NCBI RefSeq assembly: GCF_001278845.1
Contig: NZ_CP012590.1
Span: forward strand, 186,001 to 250,000
Length of the DNA stretch: 64,000 bases
From: Actinomyces sp. oral taxon 414
GTDB taxonomy: Bacteria > Actinomycetota > Actinomycetes > Actinomycetales > Actinomycetaceae
Direction: 5' to 3'
Every line of letters begins with the position of its first letter. Position 1 is the first letter of the stretch. A model generated the notes under the pieces. That model made no database searches. It had not been told where the DNA came from and saw only the letters and a list, made by a program, of their open reading frames with translations. Below are positions 8,703 to 17,196 of the stretch, in pieces. The position numbers and the translations under genes are program-made.

Positions 8703-9566
8703 ATGTCCATCCCCATCTCGCACCGCTTCACCGACGACGATCTTCCCGTCGAGGCCGGCCGCTACCGGCTCGTCGCCTCGGGCTCGTGTCCATGGTGCCG
8801 CCGCGTTCTCATCGCCCGGCGCCTGCTCGGGCTGACCGAGGCGATCCCCGTGTCCTGGAGCTACGGGCGCGGCGCCGACGGCTTCTGGGAGCTGACCGAC
8901 GGCAGCGGCGAGCCCGGCGTCGACCCCGTCCTGGAGGCCAGTTCCCTGGCCGAGGTCTACGAGCGGACCCCCGGCTACGAGCCGCCGCCGACGGTGCCGG
9001 CCCTCGTGGACATGACGAGCGGGCAGGTCGTCTCCGACGACTCCGGCGACATGCTCTTCGACCTGGCCACCGCCTGGCGGCCGCTGCACCGCGAGGGCGC
9101 CCCCGACCTCTACCCGCTCAACCGGCGCAACTCCACCGACGCCTGGGACGCCTGGCTGACGGCGCACGTCAACGACCCCCACGGGACCGCCACCCACTCC
9201 AAGGACGAGGACCGGGCCTCCGAGGCCGCCAACACGGTCCTCATCGCCTTCGACGTCATTGACACCCTGCTGGCGCGCGCCACCCGCATGGAGGCCTCGC
9301 GCGAGGCGGCCCTCACGGTGCAGGCCGTCCCGCCGCTGTCCGCCGTCGTCTCCGTGGAGCAGTTCCTGTGCGGGGCCGCGCCCACCGGCAGCGACATCCG
9401 GCTGTTCACCACCGTCCAGGCCTACGAGTACGGCGGACGCAGCTACTACCCGGGCGGGGAGGCGCCGTCGATCGCCTTCTGGCCGGCGCTGGCCCGGTGG
9501 TTCCGGGCGCTGGAGGCCCGCAGCGGCTGGGTCGGCCCCGAGGAGCGCAGCGCCCTGGGCCTGTAG
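8703..9566 (+). CDS. glutathionyl-hydroquinone reductase-like, glutathione-transferase-fold protein
   Basis: 287 aa. The thioredoxin-like N-terminal part carries CPWC at residues 29-32, the catalytic motif of the YqjG/ECM4 (omega/xi) class of glutathione transferases, which reduce glutathionyl-hydroquinones. A helical GST C-terminal domain follows. In actinobacteria, which mostly make mycothiol, the true thiol partner is unclear. ATG 8703 is preceded by GGGAGG. The gene follows the transporter operon in the same direction after 128 bp and converges on the next gene across a strong hairpin. Being next to a transporter with a Cys-rich leader may reflect a shared link to thiol metabolism, but this is speculative. 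Confidence 0.8.
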   Translation: MSIPISHRFTDDDLPVEAGRYRLVASGSCPWCRRVLIARRLLGLTEAIPVSWSYGRGADGFWELTDGSGEPGVDPVLEASSLAEVYERTPGYEPPPTVPALVDMTSGQVVSDDSGDMLFDLATAWRPLHREGAPDLYPLNRRNSTDAWDAWLTAHVNDPHGTATHSKDEDRASEAANTVLIAFDVIDTLLARATRMEASREAALTVQAVPPLSAVVSVEQFLCGAAPTGSDIRLFTTVQAYEYGGRSYYPGGEAPSIAFWPALARWFRALEARSGWVGPEERSALGL

Positions 9567-9616
9567 GGCCGGGGACCGTGGGGCCGGGCGGCCGGCTCAA
9601 TGAGCCCGACGGCGGA

Positions 9617-9653
9617 GCCGGCCGGCGCGGCGAGCCCCGCCGCGCCGGCCGGC
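9617..9653. terminator. bidirectional hairpin terminator between convergent genes
   Basis: A perfect 16-bp GC stem (9617-9632 with 9638-9653) and a 5-nt loop lie in the 91-bp gap between the converging genes ending at 9566 and 9658. No T-tract is present, as is usual at this GC content. Confidence 0.7.
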
Positions 9654-9657
9654 CGCC

Positions 9658-11004
9658 TCACCGCCACAGCACGGGGTTGTACATGAGCCGGTTCGGCGTC
9701 GTCGGGCACTCCTCACCCACGGACATCGGCGCAATGAGGCGATCGGCCCGCAGGTCCTCCAGGCGCGACACCACCCGGTCGTGCAGGGTCCACGGGTCGA
9801 TGGTGTTGAGGTAGATCTTCGTGCCGCCCTCGAAGCCCGCCAGGGTGGAGACCCGCCACTTGAGGGTGATGTGCCACGGCATCGGCTGGTCGACGTCGAT
9901 CGGCTTGTGGTGCCACTCCTCGTTGCTGGGCACGTCCGCGCCCGTGGCCGCGTGCAGCGCGTGCACGACGTCGGACACGGCGTCGACCTCCTCGCGGCTC
10001 ATGAGCCACGGCTCGCAGACGGCCGACGTCGAGTACACCTCCAGCGTCGGGTAGCGGTGGCCGAACCCGGCGAAGGCCACCGCGTGCTCGTTGGAGGCCA
10101 CCAGCAGGCCGTTGTAGGCGGCGTAGTCCACGCCCATCTCGTTGTACAGGTTCGGGTTGGCACGCACCCGCTGGAGCTCCAGCTCGGAGGTCACCCCCCG
10201 CTCGTCGATGCCCACCAGCTGCTTGTGCAGGTGGTCGAAGGAGGCGCCCGCCGGCCGCAGCCAGTTCTGGAAGACGGCCACGTAGCGCACCCACCGGTTC
10301 GCCTCGTACAGGGACTGGGCCGACTCGACCGCCAGGCGCATGTAGGCCCGGTGCTCGGCCGGCGTCAGCGTGCCCGCCCCGGCCAGGGACGAGGAGTCCG
10401 TGGCGTCGTCGGTGAAGTGGCGGCGCCCCACGATGACGTCGTGCCCGCTGGCGAAGAAGGCCGCCAGGTAGCGCCGGTGCGCCTGGGGGTCCATCGACTC
10501 CCAGGAGTTGGGGTCCTGCCCGGAGGCGCGCAGCTTGCTCCGGGCCACGCGGGCGACGTGGGCGGCGCCGGCCGGGTCGGCCAGGTAGGCCTCCATGCGC
10601 TCGCGGGCGGCGTCGGGGATCTCGTAGCCGTGGTTGGCGTGCCAGTAGTCGAAGGAGAGGATCTCGAAGAGGTTGGGGATGCGGCGGAACTCGGCGACGG
10701 TGTCGAACAGCTCGGAGGCGGACACGGCGTCGATCCGCTCGAAGCCGCCGGACTCGGTGGCCACCACCCGGCTCTTCTCCGGCGGCGTCTCGGTGTAGTG
10801 GGCCGGGCAGAAGGCGCAGGCGCGGGTGCGCTCGGCGTCGGTGAGCGGGTGGACCTCGGCCACCGGGTGGGAGATGGGGCGGTTGCCGCGACCGGGCACG
10901 GTCCATACCTCGGTGCCGGTGAAGGGGTTGATCTGCTTGACGGTGCCATCGGTCAGACGGGTGAGGGGTGCGGGGCTGGGTGAGTAGGGCAGAAGTGTCG
11001 GCAT
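9658..11004 (-). CDS. DUF4921 family protein, GalT/HIT-like
   Basis: 448 aa. It resembles galactose-1-phosphate uridylyltransferase-type proteins of the HIT superfamily. A Cys pair (CAFC) in the N-terminal third is a likely metal site, and FDHLHKQLVG supplies the H-x-H motif used by HIT nucleotidyl-transferases and hydrolases. Members of this group in actinobacteria are annotated DUF4921 and have no assigned reaction. I chose ATG 11004 (MPTLLPY) over the in-frame ATG at 11013 because CACAAT lies 7 nt before 11004, matching the leaderless pattern seen elsewhere in the window. The GPP34 gene encoded on the same strand lies upstream of it. Confidence 0.8.
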   Translation of the reverse strand: MPTLLPYSPSPAPLTRLTDGTVKQINPFTGTEVWTVPGRGNRPISHPVAEVHPLTDAERTRACAFCPAHYTETPPEKSRVVATESGGFERIDAVSASELFDTVAEFRRIPNLFEILSFDYWHANHGYEIPDAARERMEAYLADPAGAAHVARVARSKLRASGQDPNSWESMDPQAHRRYLAAFFASGHDVIVGRRHFTDDATDSSSLAGAGTLTPAEHRAYMRLAVESAQSLYEANRWVRYVAVFQNWLRPAGASFDHLHKQLVGIDERGVTSELELQRVRANPNLYNEMGVDYAAYNGLLVASNEHAVAFAGFGHRYPTLEVYSTSAVCEPWLMSREEVDAVSDVVHALHAATGADVPSNEEWHHKPIDVDQPMPWHITLKWRVSTLAGFEGGTKIYLNTIDPWTLHDRVVSRLEDLRADRLIAPMSVGEECPTTPNRLMYNPVLWR

Positions 11005-11011
11005 GGGATCC

Positions 11012-11017
11012 ATTGTG
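11012..11017 (-). promoter_or_regulatory. -10 element, leaderless start of the DUF4921 gene
   Basis: On the minus strand CACAAT is followed by 7 nt and ATG 11004. This spacing puts the transcription start at or next to the start codon, and it overlaps the alternative ATG at 11013. Confidence 0.4.
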
Positions 11018-11057
11018 GCGCGTCCGGCGGCGCCGCGCTCGGTTACCGGGTCGCCGG

Positions 11058-11720
11058 TTACTGCGCGGCGGCGGCAGTGACGGTCGCCAGCACCACCGCG
11101 TTGATGCTGTCGAGGACGTTCTGGACGGTGCCGGCGACGGTGTCCTCGGGCCCGCCGGTCGCGCGCAGCCCCTTAATGGCGCGCTTGAGCTCCCCGCGCC
11201 CCAGGCCCGTCTGAGCCGGGGTGAGGACCTTGGCGGCCAGCCCCATGCCCTGGAGGATGCCCAGCAGGGCGATATCGGCGTGGGTCGCGGGGCGCTCGCC
11301 GTGCAGGACGGCGTACAGGCGCTCCCGGGTGGCGCGCTCGGGGCCGGCGTCCCGGGTCGGGAACCGGGTGGCCAGGCCGAACAGGCCCCCGCTGGTGCGC
11401 TCGATGACGCCGGCGGCCTGGAGCTGGGCGGCGACGGCGTCGCGGGGCTTGAGCCCGCCCCAGCCGATGAGCGAGGAGAGCTTCTTGCCGTTCTTGGCGG
11501 GCAGGACGGCGAGGGCCTCGTCGAGGGCGGCGTGGCCGGTGGGGGAGGTGTCGAGGACGGTCAGGTGCGGGCGCTTGTCCGGGCTCAGGGAGAGTCTGCC
11601 GGCCAGGATCAGGTCGAGCAGGACGGCCCCGCGCAGCCCGAACTGGTCGTTTCCGCCGTAGGACTCGAAGGCGCCGGAGTCTTTGGTCAGCAGCAGGAAC
11701 AGTTCTTCGCAGATCAGCAT
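11058..11720 (-). CDS. GPP34 (GOLPH3/VPS74-like) family protein
   Basis: 220 aa. The opening (ICEELFLLLTKDSGAF) and the FGLRGAVLLDLILAGRL segment match bacterial GPP34 proteins, the homologues of the Golgi phosphoinositide-binding protein GOLPH3. In actinobacteria these are soluble, of unknown role, and may bind membrane lipids. An all-helical fold is expected. The start at 11720 is fixed by TACCCT six bases upstream (leaderless). Nothing nearby suggests a pathway. Confidence 0.85.
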   Translation of the reverse strand: MLICEELFLLLTKDSGAFESYGGNDQFGLRGAVLLDLILAGRLSLSPDKRPHLTVLDTSPTGHAALDEALAVLPAKNGKKLSSLIGWGGLKPRDAVAAQLQAAGVIERTSGGLFGLATRFPTRDAGPERATRERLYAVLHGERPATHADIALLGILQGMGLAAKVLTPAQTGLGRGELKRAIKGLRATGGPEDTVAGTVQNVLDSINAVVLATVTAAAAQ

Positions 11721-11726
11721 GACTCC

Positions 11727-11732
11727 AGGGTA
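11727..11732 (-). promoter_or_regulatory. -10 element, leaderless start of the GPP34 gene
   Basis: TACCCT on the minus strand, then exactly 6 nt, then ATG 11720. No ribosome binding site is present, so a leaderless transcript is expected. Confidence 0.55.
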
Positions 11733-11840
11733 GGGCAGGGGGCCGCCGCGGGCTTCCTGCGCGGGGATGAGGCGGCCTCCGCCCGGCCCCGTCCGCGAGA
11801 CCGAGGGCCCGGGTCCTTGCGCGCGGGGCGCCGGGCCGCC

Positions 11841-12276
11841 GGCGGATGGACCGTCACGGATGACGGGTCGACCCTGTCCGGCCTGCGCACCAGGGGCGCC
11901 GCGACCGATGCCCCCGCGTTCCTGGAGGCGTGGGGCCGCCTGGCGCGCCCCGCGGGGGACTTCGTCCCCGGCCGGGACTCCGACGACGGCGAGATCACCG
12001 GCTGGGCGACCGACGAGACCCTCGGAAACGTTCTCAACCTCGTCGCCCTCGCCTCCGTCCGCGCCGAGGGGCTGGCCCTCATCCGTGACCGCGGGAGCGC
12101 GGAGCGCTTCCCCAACGGGTCGGCAGGCGCATCACCTCCCTCATGAGCGCCGCCGAGTGCACCGACAGGGGCCTGGTCCGCGGCAGCACGGTCGGACTGG
12201 TCTCGGGGCGCAGGACGCCTTCGACGCCAGGTTCGCCGAGATCGTCAGACGCCTGCCCGCGCCCGCTCCCGCGTGA
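11841..12276 (+). pseudogene. frameshifted remnant of an unrecognised protein
   Basis: Protein-like sequence runs through three frames in order. The first frame encodes AFLEAWGRLARPAGDFVPGR and continues to about 12112. The next frame then reads RVGRRITSLMSAAECTDRGL to about 12205. A third frame reads QDAFDARFAEIVRRLPAPAP to a TGA at 12274-12276. Joined, they give about 140 plausible residues with a coherent C-terminus. No one frame is intact, and no convincing start codon or binding site is visible. I do not recognise the family. The decay sits at the left edge of the accessory region that starts with the STAND gene. Confidence 0.5.
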
Positions 12277-12386
12277 CGGACCGCGACCGGGAGCGCGGGG
12301 CGGATCATCGCAGCGGTCCGCACGACGGCCGTCATCTCCCTCCGGCGCCGAGCGGGTGTCGGGTCCGATTTGCGGGGCCGGTCTTG

Positions 12387-12392
12387 TAGGCT
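12387..12392 (+). promoter_or_regulatory. -10 element, leaderless start of the STAND/TPR gene
   Basis: TAGGCT, then 6 nt, then ATG 12399, with no Shine-Dalgarno sequence in between. A clear -35 at the right distance was not found. Confidence 0.5.
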
Positions 12393-12398
12393 GCCGGT

Positions 12399-15300
12399 AT
12401 GGTCGGTTCTCTCTCCCTGGCCCGGCTCGGTGTCGGTCTGGCCGTGTTCCTGCTGCGGGCCTCGGATGCGGTCGTGGATCCGTCGTTCGGCGGTGCGGTC
12501 GAGCTGATCGGGGAGGTGCGCGCGGGCTGGCGCGGCATCGCCGCTCTCAGGGGGCGAAGGGGGGCGGTCGACTCCTTCGGCGAGCGGATCGCCTCGCGCC
12601 TGGAGGACAGGGTCGCGGAGGCTCGGCGCCGGTGCGAGGATCGGGGCGTTGACGCCGGTCTGCTGCGGGGCGCGGTGACCGAGGTCGAGGTCCTCCTCGA
12701 AGAGCTGGCGGGGGATGATGCCGTCGTCGTGGCCGCCGTGCGCGATCCCGACCGCTTCGGGGAGGTCATCCGCGGGCGGGTTCAGAGGCGTCGCCGGAAT
12801 GTGGAGGCGGCGGCCGAACCCTTCTTCGATGAGCTCGTGCGGGCCGTCACCGGGGAGTTCGTTCGCCTGGCGCCGGGATCGGCGAACTTCCAGATCGGCG
12901 CTCTCCGGCAGCTGCTCGACGGCGTCGATGCGATCCGGGTTGGGATTGAGATGATCAGGATCAGGCAGGCGGAGCAGACCGCTCATTTCGACGGTCGTTT
13001 CGATCTGCTCGAAGACGTGATGTCCGAACCTGTGCCGCGACGTCCCTCGCGTATTCGGTTCGGCAGTCGTCCCATGGAGGTGGTCGGGTTCGTCGAGAGA
13101 CGGGAGCAGGCGGGGCTGTTCGAGACGGTCATCTCCGGGGCTTCTGCGCGTACCGTGCTCACGGGCATGCGCGGCAGTGGGAAGTCGCAGCTGGCCACCG
13201 CCGTGGCGGCCCGCTGCGAGGCGCAGGACTGGCCGCTCGTGGCCTGGGTTCCCGCGGGTTCGCGCGAGGCGGTCCTCTCCGGGCTCGTCGAGCTGGGGCT
13301 GGAGCTCGGCGTCGACGTCGAGGACGGCCCCTCCCGCGAGGTGATCGCGCGGCGCTGCCTGACCTCGCTGGCCTCGGCGGAAGGGTCGGATCGTCTGATC
13401 GTGTTCGACGACGTCGACAGTCCCGATGACCTGAAATCCCTTATTCCCCGAGGGGAGGGGGTGCGGGTCCTGGTGACCACGACGAGGCTGGCGGACTGGG
13501 AGGGCGCAGGCTGGGTGCACGTGCCCGTAGGGGTCTTCGAGCGCGAGCAGTCGATCAGCATTCTGCTAGACCGCACGGGCGGCCGGTCCGGCCGCGGGGC
13601 GGCGGACGTCGGGGCGGCGGATGCCGTCGCCGGGGCCCTGGGCGATCTTCCGGTCGCGGTCGTGCAGGCCGCGGCGACGGCGAGACGCGGCCGATACGAC
13701 CTCGCGGACTATCTCGAAACGCTCAAGCGGACCACGCTGGAGGCTGGCGTCCGGCGCCGGGAGGGGGACGAGTACCCCGAGGCCGTCGGCGTCGCCCTGT
13801 GGCTGGCGTTTCAGAGCGCGCTCGAGCGGATCGAGGATAAGAGCCTCCGCCGGGGGGCGATCGCCCGCGCCCAGCTCGGGGTTCTCTCCGTGCTCGCGGC
13901 CACGGGCGTCCCCGCGCGTTGGCTGGAGAAGGCGTTGGACGGGGGGTCCGATGATGCCCGTGGGGCGCTGAGCGGACTCATCGAGTCCTCGGTCTGCCAG
14001 CTCTCAAAGGACCGCTCCAAAGTGATGATCCACGGGCTCCAGGGCCGGGCGATCCGGGAGGCGTGGAAGGACGAGCCCGAGAGTTGGGGGCGGGTCGAGG
14101 AGGAGGCCGTCGGGCTCTTGGAGGCGGTGGACGTCACCGCCATCCCGGTCTCGGACAGCACCAAGCGGCGGCGGGAGGCTCTCGATCTGGTGGAGCAGCT
14201 GCGCGTGGCGGCCGGGCAGGACCACTCCAAGGGCCTGTTCTCCCACTCCCGCACCGCGGACGCCCTCGCCCTCGCCCTGTGGCATGCGGCGGAGTTCGGG
14301 GACCCTCAGGCCGCCCTGTCCCTGTCCGACGCCGTGGACCTCCTCGATGAGGCCCTGGGGCCCGACCACCCCGGCACCCTGTTCTCGCGGGTCGGCCTCG
14401 CCTTCGCCTACCTGTCCGCGGGCAGGATCGATGATGCCATCGGCCTGTTCGAGCGGACCCTGGCCGACCGCCTGCGCGTCCTGGGAGACGACGACCACTA
14501 CACCCTGGTCTCGCGGGTCGGCCTCGCCGGCGCCTACCAGGCTGCGGGCAGGATCGATGATGCCGTCCCCCTGTTCGAGCGGACTCTGGCCGATTGCGAG
14601 CGCGTCCTGGGAGACGACGACCACTACACCCTGGTCTCGCGGGGCGGCCTCGCCGGCGCCTACCAGGCTGCGGGCAGGATCGATGAGGCCATCGGCCTGT
14701 TCGAGCGGACTCTGGCCGATTGCGAGCGCGTCCTGGGAGACGACGACCACTACACCCTGGTCTCGCGGGGCAATCTCGCCGCCGCCTACAAGTCCGCGGG
14801 CAGGATCGATGAGGCCATCGGCCTGTTCGAGCGGACTCTGGCCGATTGCGAGCGCGTCCTGGGGGCCGACCATCTCTACATCCTGGTCTCGCGGGTCGGC
14901 CTCGCCCACGCCTACCAGGCTGCGGGCAGGATCGATGAGGCCATCGGCCTGTTCGAGCGGAACCTGGCCGACCGCCTGCGCGTCCTGGGAGACGACGACC
15001 CCTACATCCTGGTCTTGCGGGGCGGCCTCGCCGGCGCCTACCAGGCTGCGGGCAGGATCGATGAGGCCATCGGCCTGTTCGAGCGGACTCTGGCCGATTG
15101 CGAGCGCGTCCTGGGGGCCGACCATCTCTACATCCTGGTCTTGCGGGGCGGCCTCGCCGGCGCCTACCAGGCTGCGGGCAGGATCGATGAGGCCATCGGC
15201 CTGTTCGAGCGGAACCTGGCCGAAGCCCTGCGCGTCCTGGGCCCCGACCACCACTACATCCTGTTCTCGCGGGGCAACCTCGCCCACGCCTACCGGTCCG

Positions 15301-16892
15301 CGGGCAGACTCAACCAGGCTATCGACCTGTACAAGAAGAACCTGGCCGACCGCGAGCGCGTCCTGGGCCCCGACCATCCCGACACCCTCACCTCGCGGGA
15401 CGACCTCGCCAGCGCCTACCAGGCTGCGGGCAGGATCGATGAGGCCATCGGCCTGTTCGAGCGGAACCTGGCCGACCGCGAGCGCGTCCTGGGCCCCGAC
15501 CACCCCGACACCCTCACCTCGCGCAATAACCTCGCCTTCGCCTACCAGGCTGCGGGCAGACCCGAGCAGGCCATCGACCTGCACAAGAAGAACCTGGCCG
15601 ACCGCCTGCGCGTCCTGGGCCCCGACCACCCCCACACCCTCACCTCACGGGACAACCTCGCCCACGCCTACCAGGCTGCGGGCAGACCCGAGCAGGCCAT
15701 CGACCTGCACAAGAAGAACCTGGCCGACCGCGAGCGCGTCCTGGGCCCCGACCACCCCCACACCCTCACCTCGCGCAACAACCTCGCCCACGCCTACCAG
15801 GCTGCGGGCAGACCCGAGCAGGCCATCGGCCTGCACAAGAAGAACCTGGCCGACCGCGAGCGCGTCCTGGGAGACGACCACCCCCACACCCTCACCTCGC
15901 GCAACAACCTCGCCCACGCCTACCGGTCCGCGGACAGGCTCGACGAGGCCGTCCCCCTGTTCGAGCAGAACCTGGCCGAGGCCCTGCGCATCCTGGGCCC
16001 CGACCACCCCAACACCCTCACCTTCCGCAACAACCTCGCCCACGCCTACCAGGCTGCGGGCAGACTCGACCGGGCCATCGGCCTGCACAAGAAGAACCTG
16101 GCCGACCGCGAGCGCCTCCTGGGGCCCGACCACCCCGACACCCTGTCTTCGCGGGACAACCTCGCCCACGCCTATCGGTCCGCGGACAGGGTCGACGAGG
16201 CCGTCCCCCTGTTCGAGCGGAACCTGGCCGACCGCGAGCGCATCCTGGGAGACGACCACCCCCGCACCCTCACCTCACGGGACAACCTCGCCGCCGCCTA
16301 CTGGTCCGCGGGCAGACTCGACCAGGCCGTCCCCCTGTTCGAGCAGATCCTGGCCGACCGCGAGCGCATCCTGGGAGACGACCACCCCCGCACCCTCACC
16401 TCGCGGGGCAACCTCGCCGCCGCCTACTGGTCCGCGGACAGACCCGATGAGGCCGTCCCCCTGTTCGAGCAGAACCTGGCCGAGGCCCTGCGCATCCTGG
16501 GCCTCGACCACCCCAACACCCTCACCTCACGGGACAACCTCGCCCACGCCTACCGGTCCGCGGACAGGCTCGACGAGGCCGTCCCCCTGTTCGAGCAGAA
16601 CCTGGCCGAGGCCCTGCGCATCCTGGGCCCCGACCACCCCAACACCCTCACCTTCCGCAACAACCTCGCCCACGCCTACCGGTCCGCGGACAGGCTCGAC
16701 GAGGCCATCCCACTGTTCGAGCAGAACCTGGCCGAGGCCCTGCGCATCCTGGGCCCTGACCACCCTCACACCAAAACCTTCAGAAAGAATCTCGCAGCCG
16801 CCTATCGCGCCGTCGGACGCGATGAGGAGGCCGCGGCCCTGCTCGACCCGCCGCCCGATCCCGACGACACGGACACCGAAGCCCCGGTCTGA
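12399..16892 (+). CDS. STAND-type NTPase (NB-ARC-like) with a C-terminal TPR array
   Basis: 1497 aa. Residues 1-220 are a helical region of unknown role that could hold an effector. An NB-ARC-like NTPase follows, with Walker A GMRGSGKS at 256-263, Walker B LIVFDDVD near 335 and a sensor strand VLVTTTRL. After a winged-helix-like region, 19 complete 42-aa TPR units (kinesin-light-chain type, consensus LGPDHPxTLTSRxNLAHAY) begin at residue 653, plus a partial twentieth. STAND proteins are signal-sensing switches: the repeat array binds a trigger and the NTPase oligomerises. Many bacterial ones are antiphage. The N-terminus has no recognisable nuclease or TIR motif. The immediate upstream neighbour is a decayed gene; downstream is the Ro60 locus. 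Confidence 0.88.
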   Translation: MVGSLSLARLGVGLAVFLLRASDAVVDPSFGGAVELIGEVRAGWRGIAALRGRRGAVDSFGERIASRLEDRVAEARRRCEDRGVDAGLLRGAVTEVEVLLEELAGDDAVVVAAVRDPDRFGEVIRGRVQRRRRNVEAAAEPFFDELVRAVTGEFVRLAPGSANFQIGALRQLLDGVDAIRVGIEMIRIRQAEQTAHFDGRFDLLEDVMSEPVPRRPSRIRFGSRPMEVVGFVERREQAGLFETVISGASARTVLTGMRGSGKSQLATAVAARCEAQDWPLVAWVPAGSREAVLSGLVELGLELGVDVEDGPSREVIARRCLTSLASAEGSDRLIVFDDVDSPDDLKSLIPRGEGVRVLVTTTRLADWEGAGWVHVPVGVFEREQSISILLDRTGGRSGRGAADVGAADAVAGALGDLPVAVVQAAATARRGRYDLADYLETLKRTTLEAGVRRREGDEYPEAVGVALWLAFQSALERIEDKSLRRGAIARAQLGVLSVLAATGVPARWLEKALDGGSDDARGALSGLIESSVCQLSKDRSKVMIHGLQGRAIREAWKDEPESWGRVEEEAVGLLEAVDVTAIPVSDSTKRRREALDLVEQLRVAAGQDHSKGLFSHSRTADALALALWHAAEFGDPQAALSLSDAVDLLDEALGPDHPGTLFSRVGLAFAYLSAGRIDDAIGLFERTLADRLRVLGDDDHYTLVSRVGLAGAYQAAGRIDDAVPLFERTLADCERVLGDDDHYTLVSRGGLAGAYQAAGRIDEAIGLFERTLADCERVLGDDDHYTLVSRGNLAAAYKSAGRIDEAIGLFERTLADCERVLGADHLYILVSRVGLAHAYQAAGRIDEAIGLFERNLADRLRVLGDDDPYILVLRGGLAGAYQAAGRIDEAIGLFERTLADCERVLGADHLYILVLRGGLAGAYQAAGRIDEAIGLFERNLAEALRVLGPDHHYILFSRGNLAHAYRSAGRLNQAIDLYKKNLADRERVLGPDHPDTLTSRDDLASAYQAAGRIDEAIGLFERNLADRERVLGPDHPDTLTSRNNLAFAYQAAGRPEQAIDLHKKNLADRLRVLGPDHPHTLTSRDNLAHAYQAAGRPEQAIDLHKKNLADRERVLGPDHPHTLTSRNNLAHAYQAAGRPEQAIGLHKKNLADRERVLGDDHPHTLTSRNNLAHAYRSADRLDEAVPLFEQNLAEALRILGPDHPNTLTFRNNLAHAYQAAGRLDRAIGLHKKNLADRERLLGPDHPDTLSSRDNLAHAYRSADRVDEAVPLFERNLADRERILGDDHPRTLTSRDNLAAAYWSAGRLDQAVPLFEQILADRERILGDDHPRTLTSRGNLAAAYWSADRPDEAVPLFEQNLAEALRILGLDHPNTLTSRDNLAHAYRSADRLDEAVPLFEQNLAEALRILGPDHPNTLTFRNNLAHAYRSADRLDEAIPLFEQNLAEALRILGPDHPHTKTFRKNLAAAYRAVGRDEEAAALLDPPPDPDDTDTEAPV
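14355..16850 (+). repeat. tandem 126-bp TPR-coding repeat, 19 full units plus a partial one
   Basis: The period is exactly 42 codons: the CTG-GGN opening of unit 1 at 14355 and that of unit 20 at 16749 are 19 x 126 bp apart with no indel. Neighbouring units are often nearly identical in DNA (for example several share a 50-base stretch ending in the same IDEAIGLFER codons), while units differ in blocks. That pattern suggests unequal exchange or gene conversion. Confidence 0.9.
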
Positions 16893-16964
16893 CCGGCTCG
16901 GGCCCAGGGTCTCGCCGGACCGACACTGTGACCGGCGACACTCCACTCGTTCCTCCCGGGCGCC

Positions 16965-16994
16965 TTGCGCCGCGGGTGTGTAGGGGTCTACACT
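16965..16994 (+). promoter_or_regulatory. promoter of the candidate Y RNA
   Basis: TTGCGC (16965-16970) and TACACT (16989-16994) are separated by 18 bp, a good sigma-70-type arrangement. Transcription would start at about 17001-17003, exactly at the first hairpin of the structured RNA. Confidence 0.6.
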
Positions 16995-17000
16995 CCTGGG

Positions 17001-17133
17001 TGTCGGCGCGAGCCGACCTGCGCGGATGCCGCGAACGGGCCGGAGGCTCTTCGGTTACCCTGATTCTGGTTCAGAAACCCTCCTTCACCGGAGGTCCGGA
17101 GGCCATAACACGCCCGCTCCGGCATCCGCGCAG
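17001..17133 (+). ncRNA. candidate bacterial Y RNA (YrlA-like) partner of Ro60
   Basis: The ~130-nt segment upstream of the TROVE gene folds by eye into nested helices. First is a 6-bp hairpin with a GCGA (GNRA) tetraloop (17002-17017). It is followed at once by a perfect 14-bp long-range stem (17018-17031 with 17120-17133). Inside that, after a small internal loop, come 5 bp (17036-17040 with 17112-17116) and 4 bp (17041-17044 with 17095-17098). The interior holds two small arms: a 4-bp stem with a 7-nt loop (17060-17074), like an anticodon arm, and a 5-bp stem with a 6-nt loop (17079-17094). Y RNAs have paired ends that bind Ro60, and YrlA RNAs carry a tRNA-like module. Position, promoter and fold all fit, but the identity is inferred. 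Confidence 0.65.
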
Positions 17134-17196
17134 ACATCTCGCCGCCCGCGCCCGCCGACCGCCAGTCGTAGGCGGAAGACGCCCGAAGGGAGAGGC

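Noticed and set aside
14004..15635. Minus-strand ORF with regular repeats opposite the TPR array
   Set aside because: Its repeats merely mirror the 126-bp repeat of the real TPR gene on the plus strand.
14355..16850. Possible CRISPR array
   Set aside because: The 126-bp period is entirely coding (42 codons, TPR consensus) and there are no short repeats with unique spacers or cas genes.
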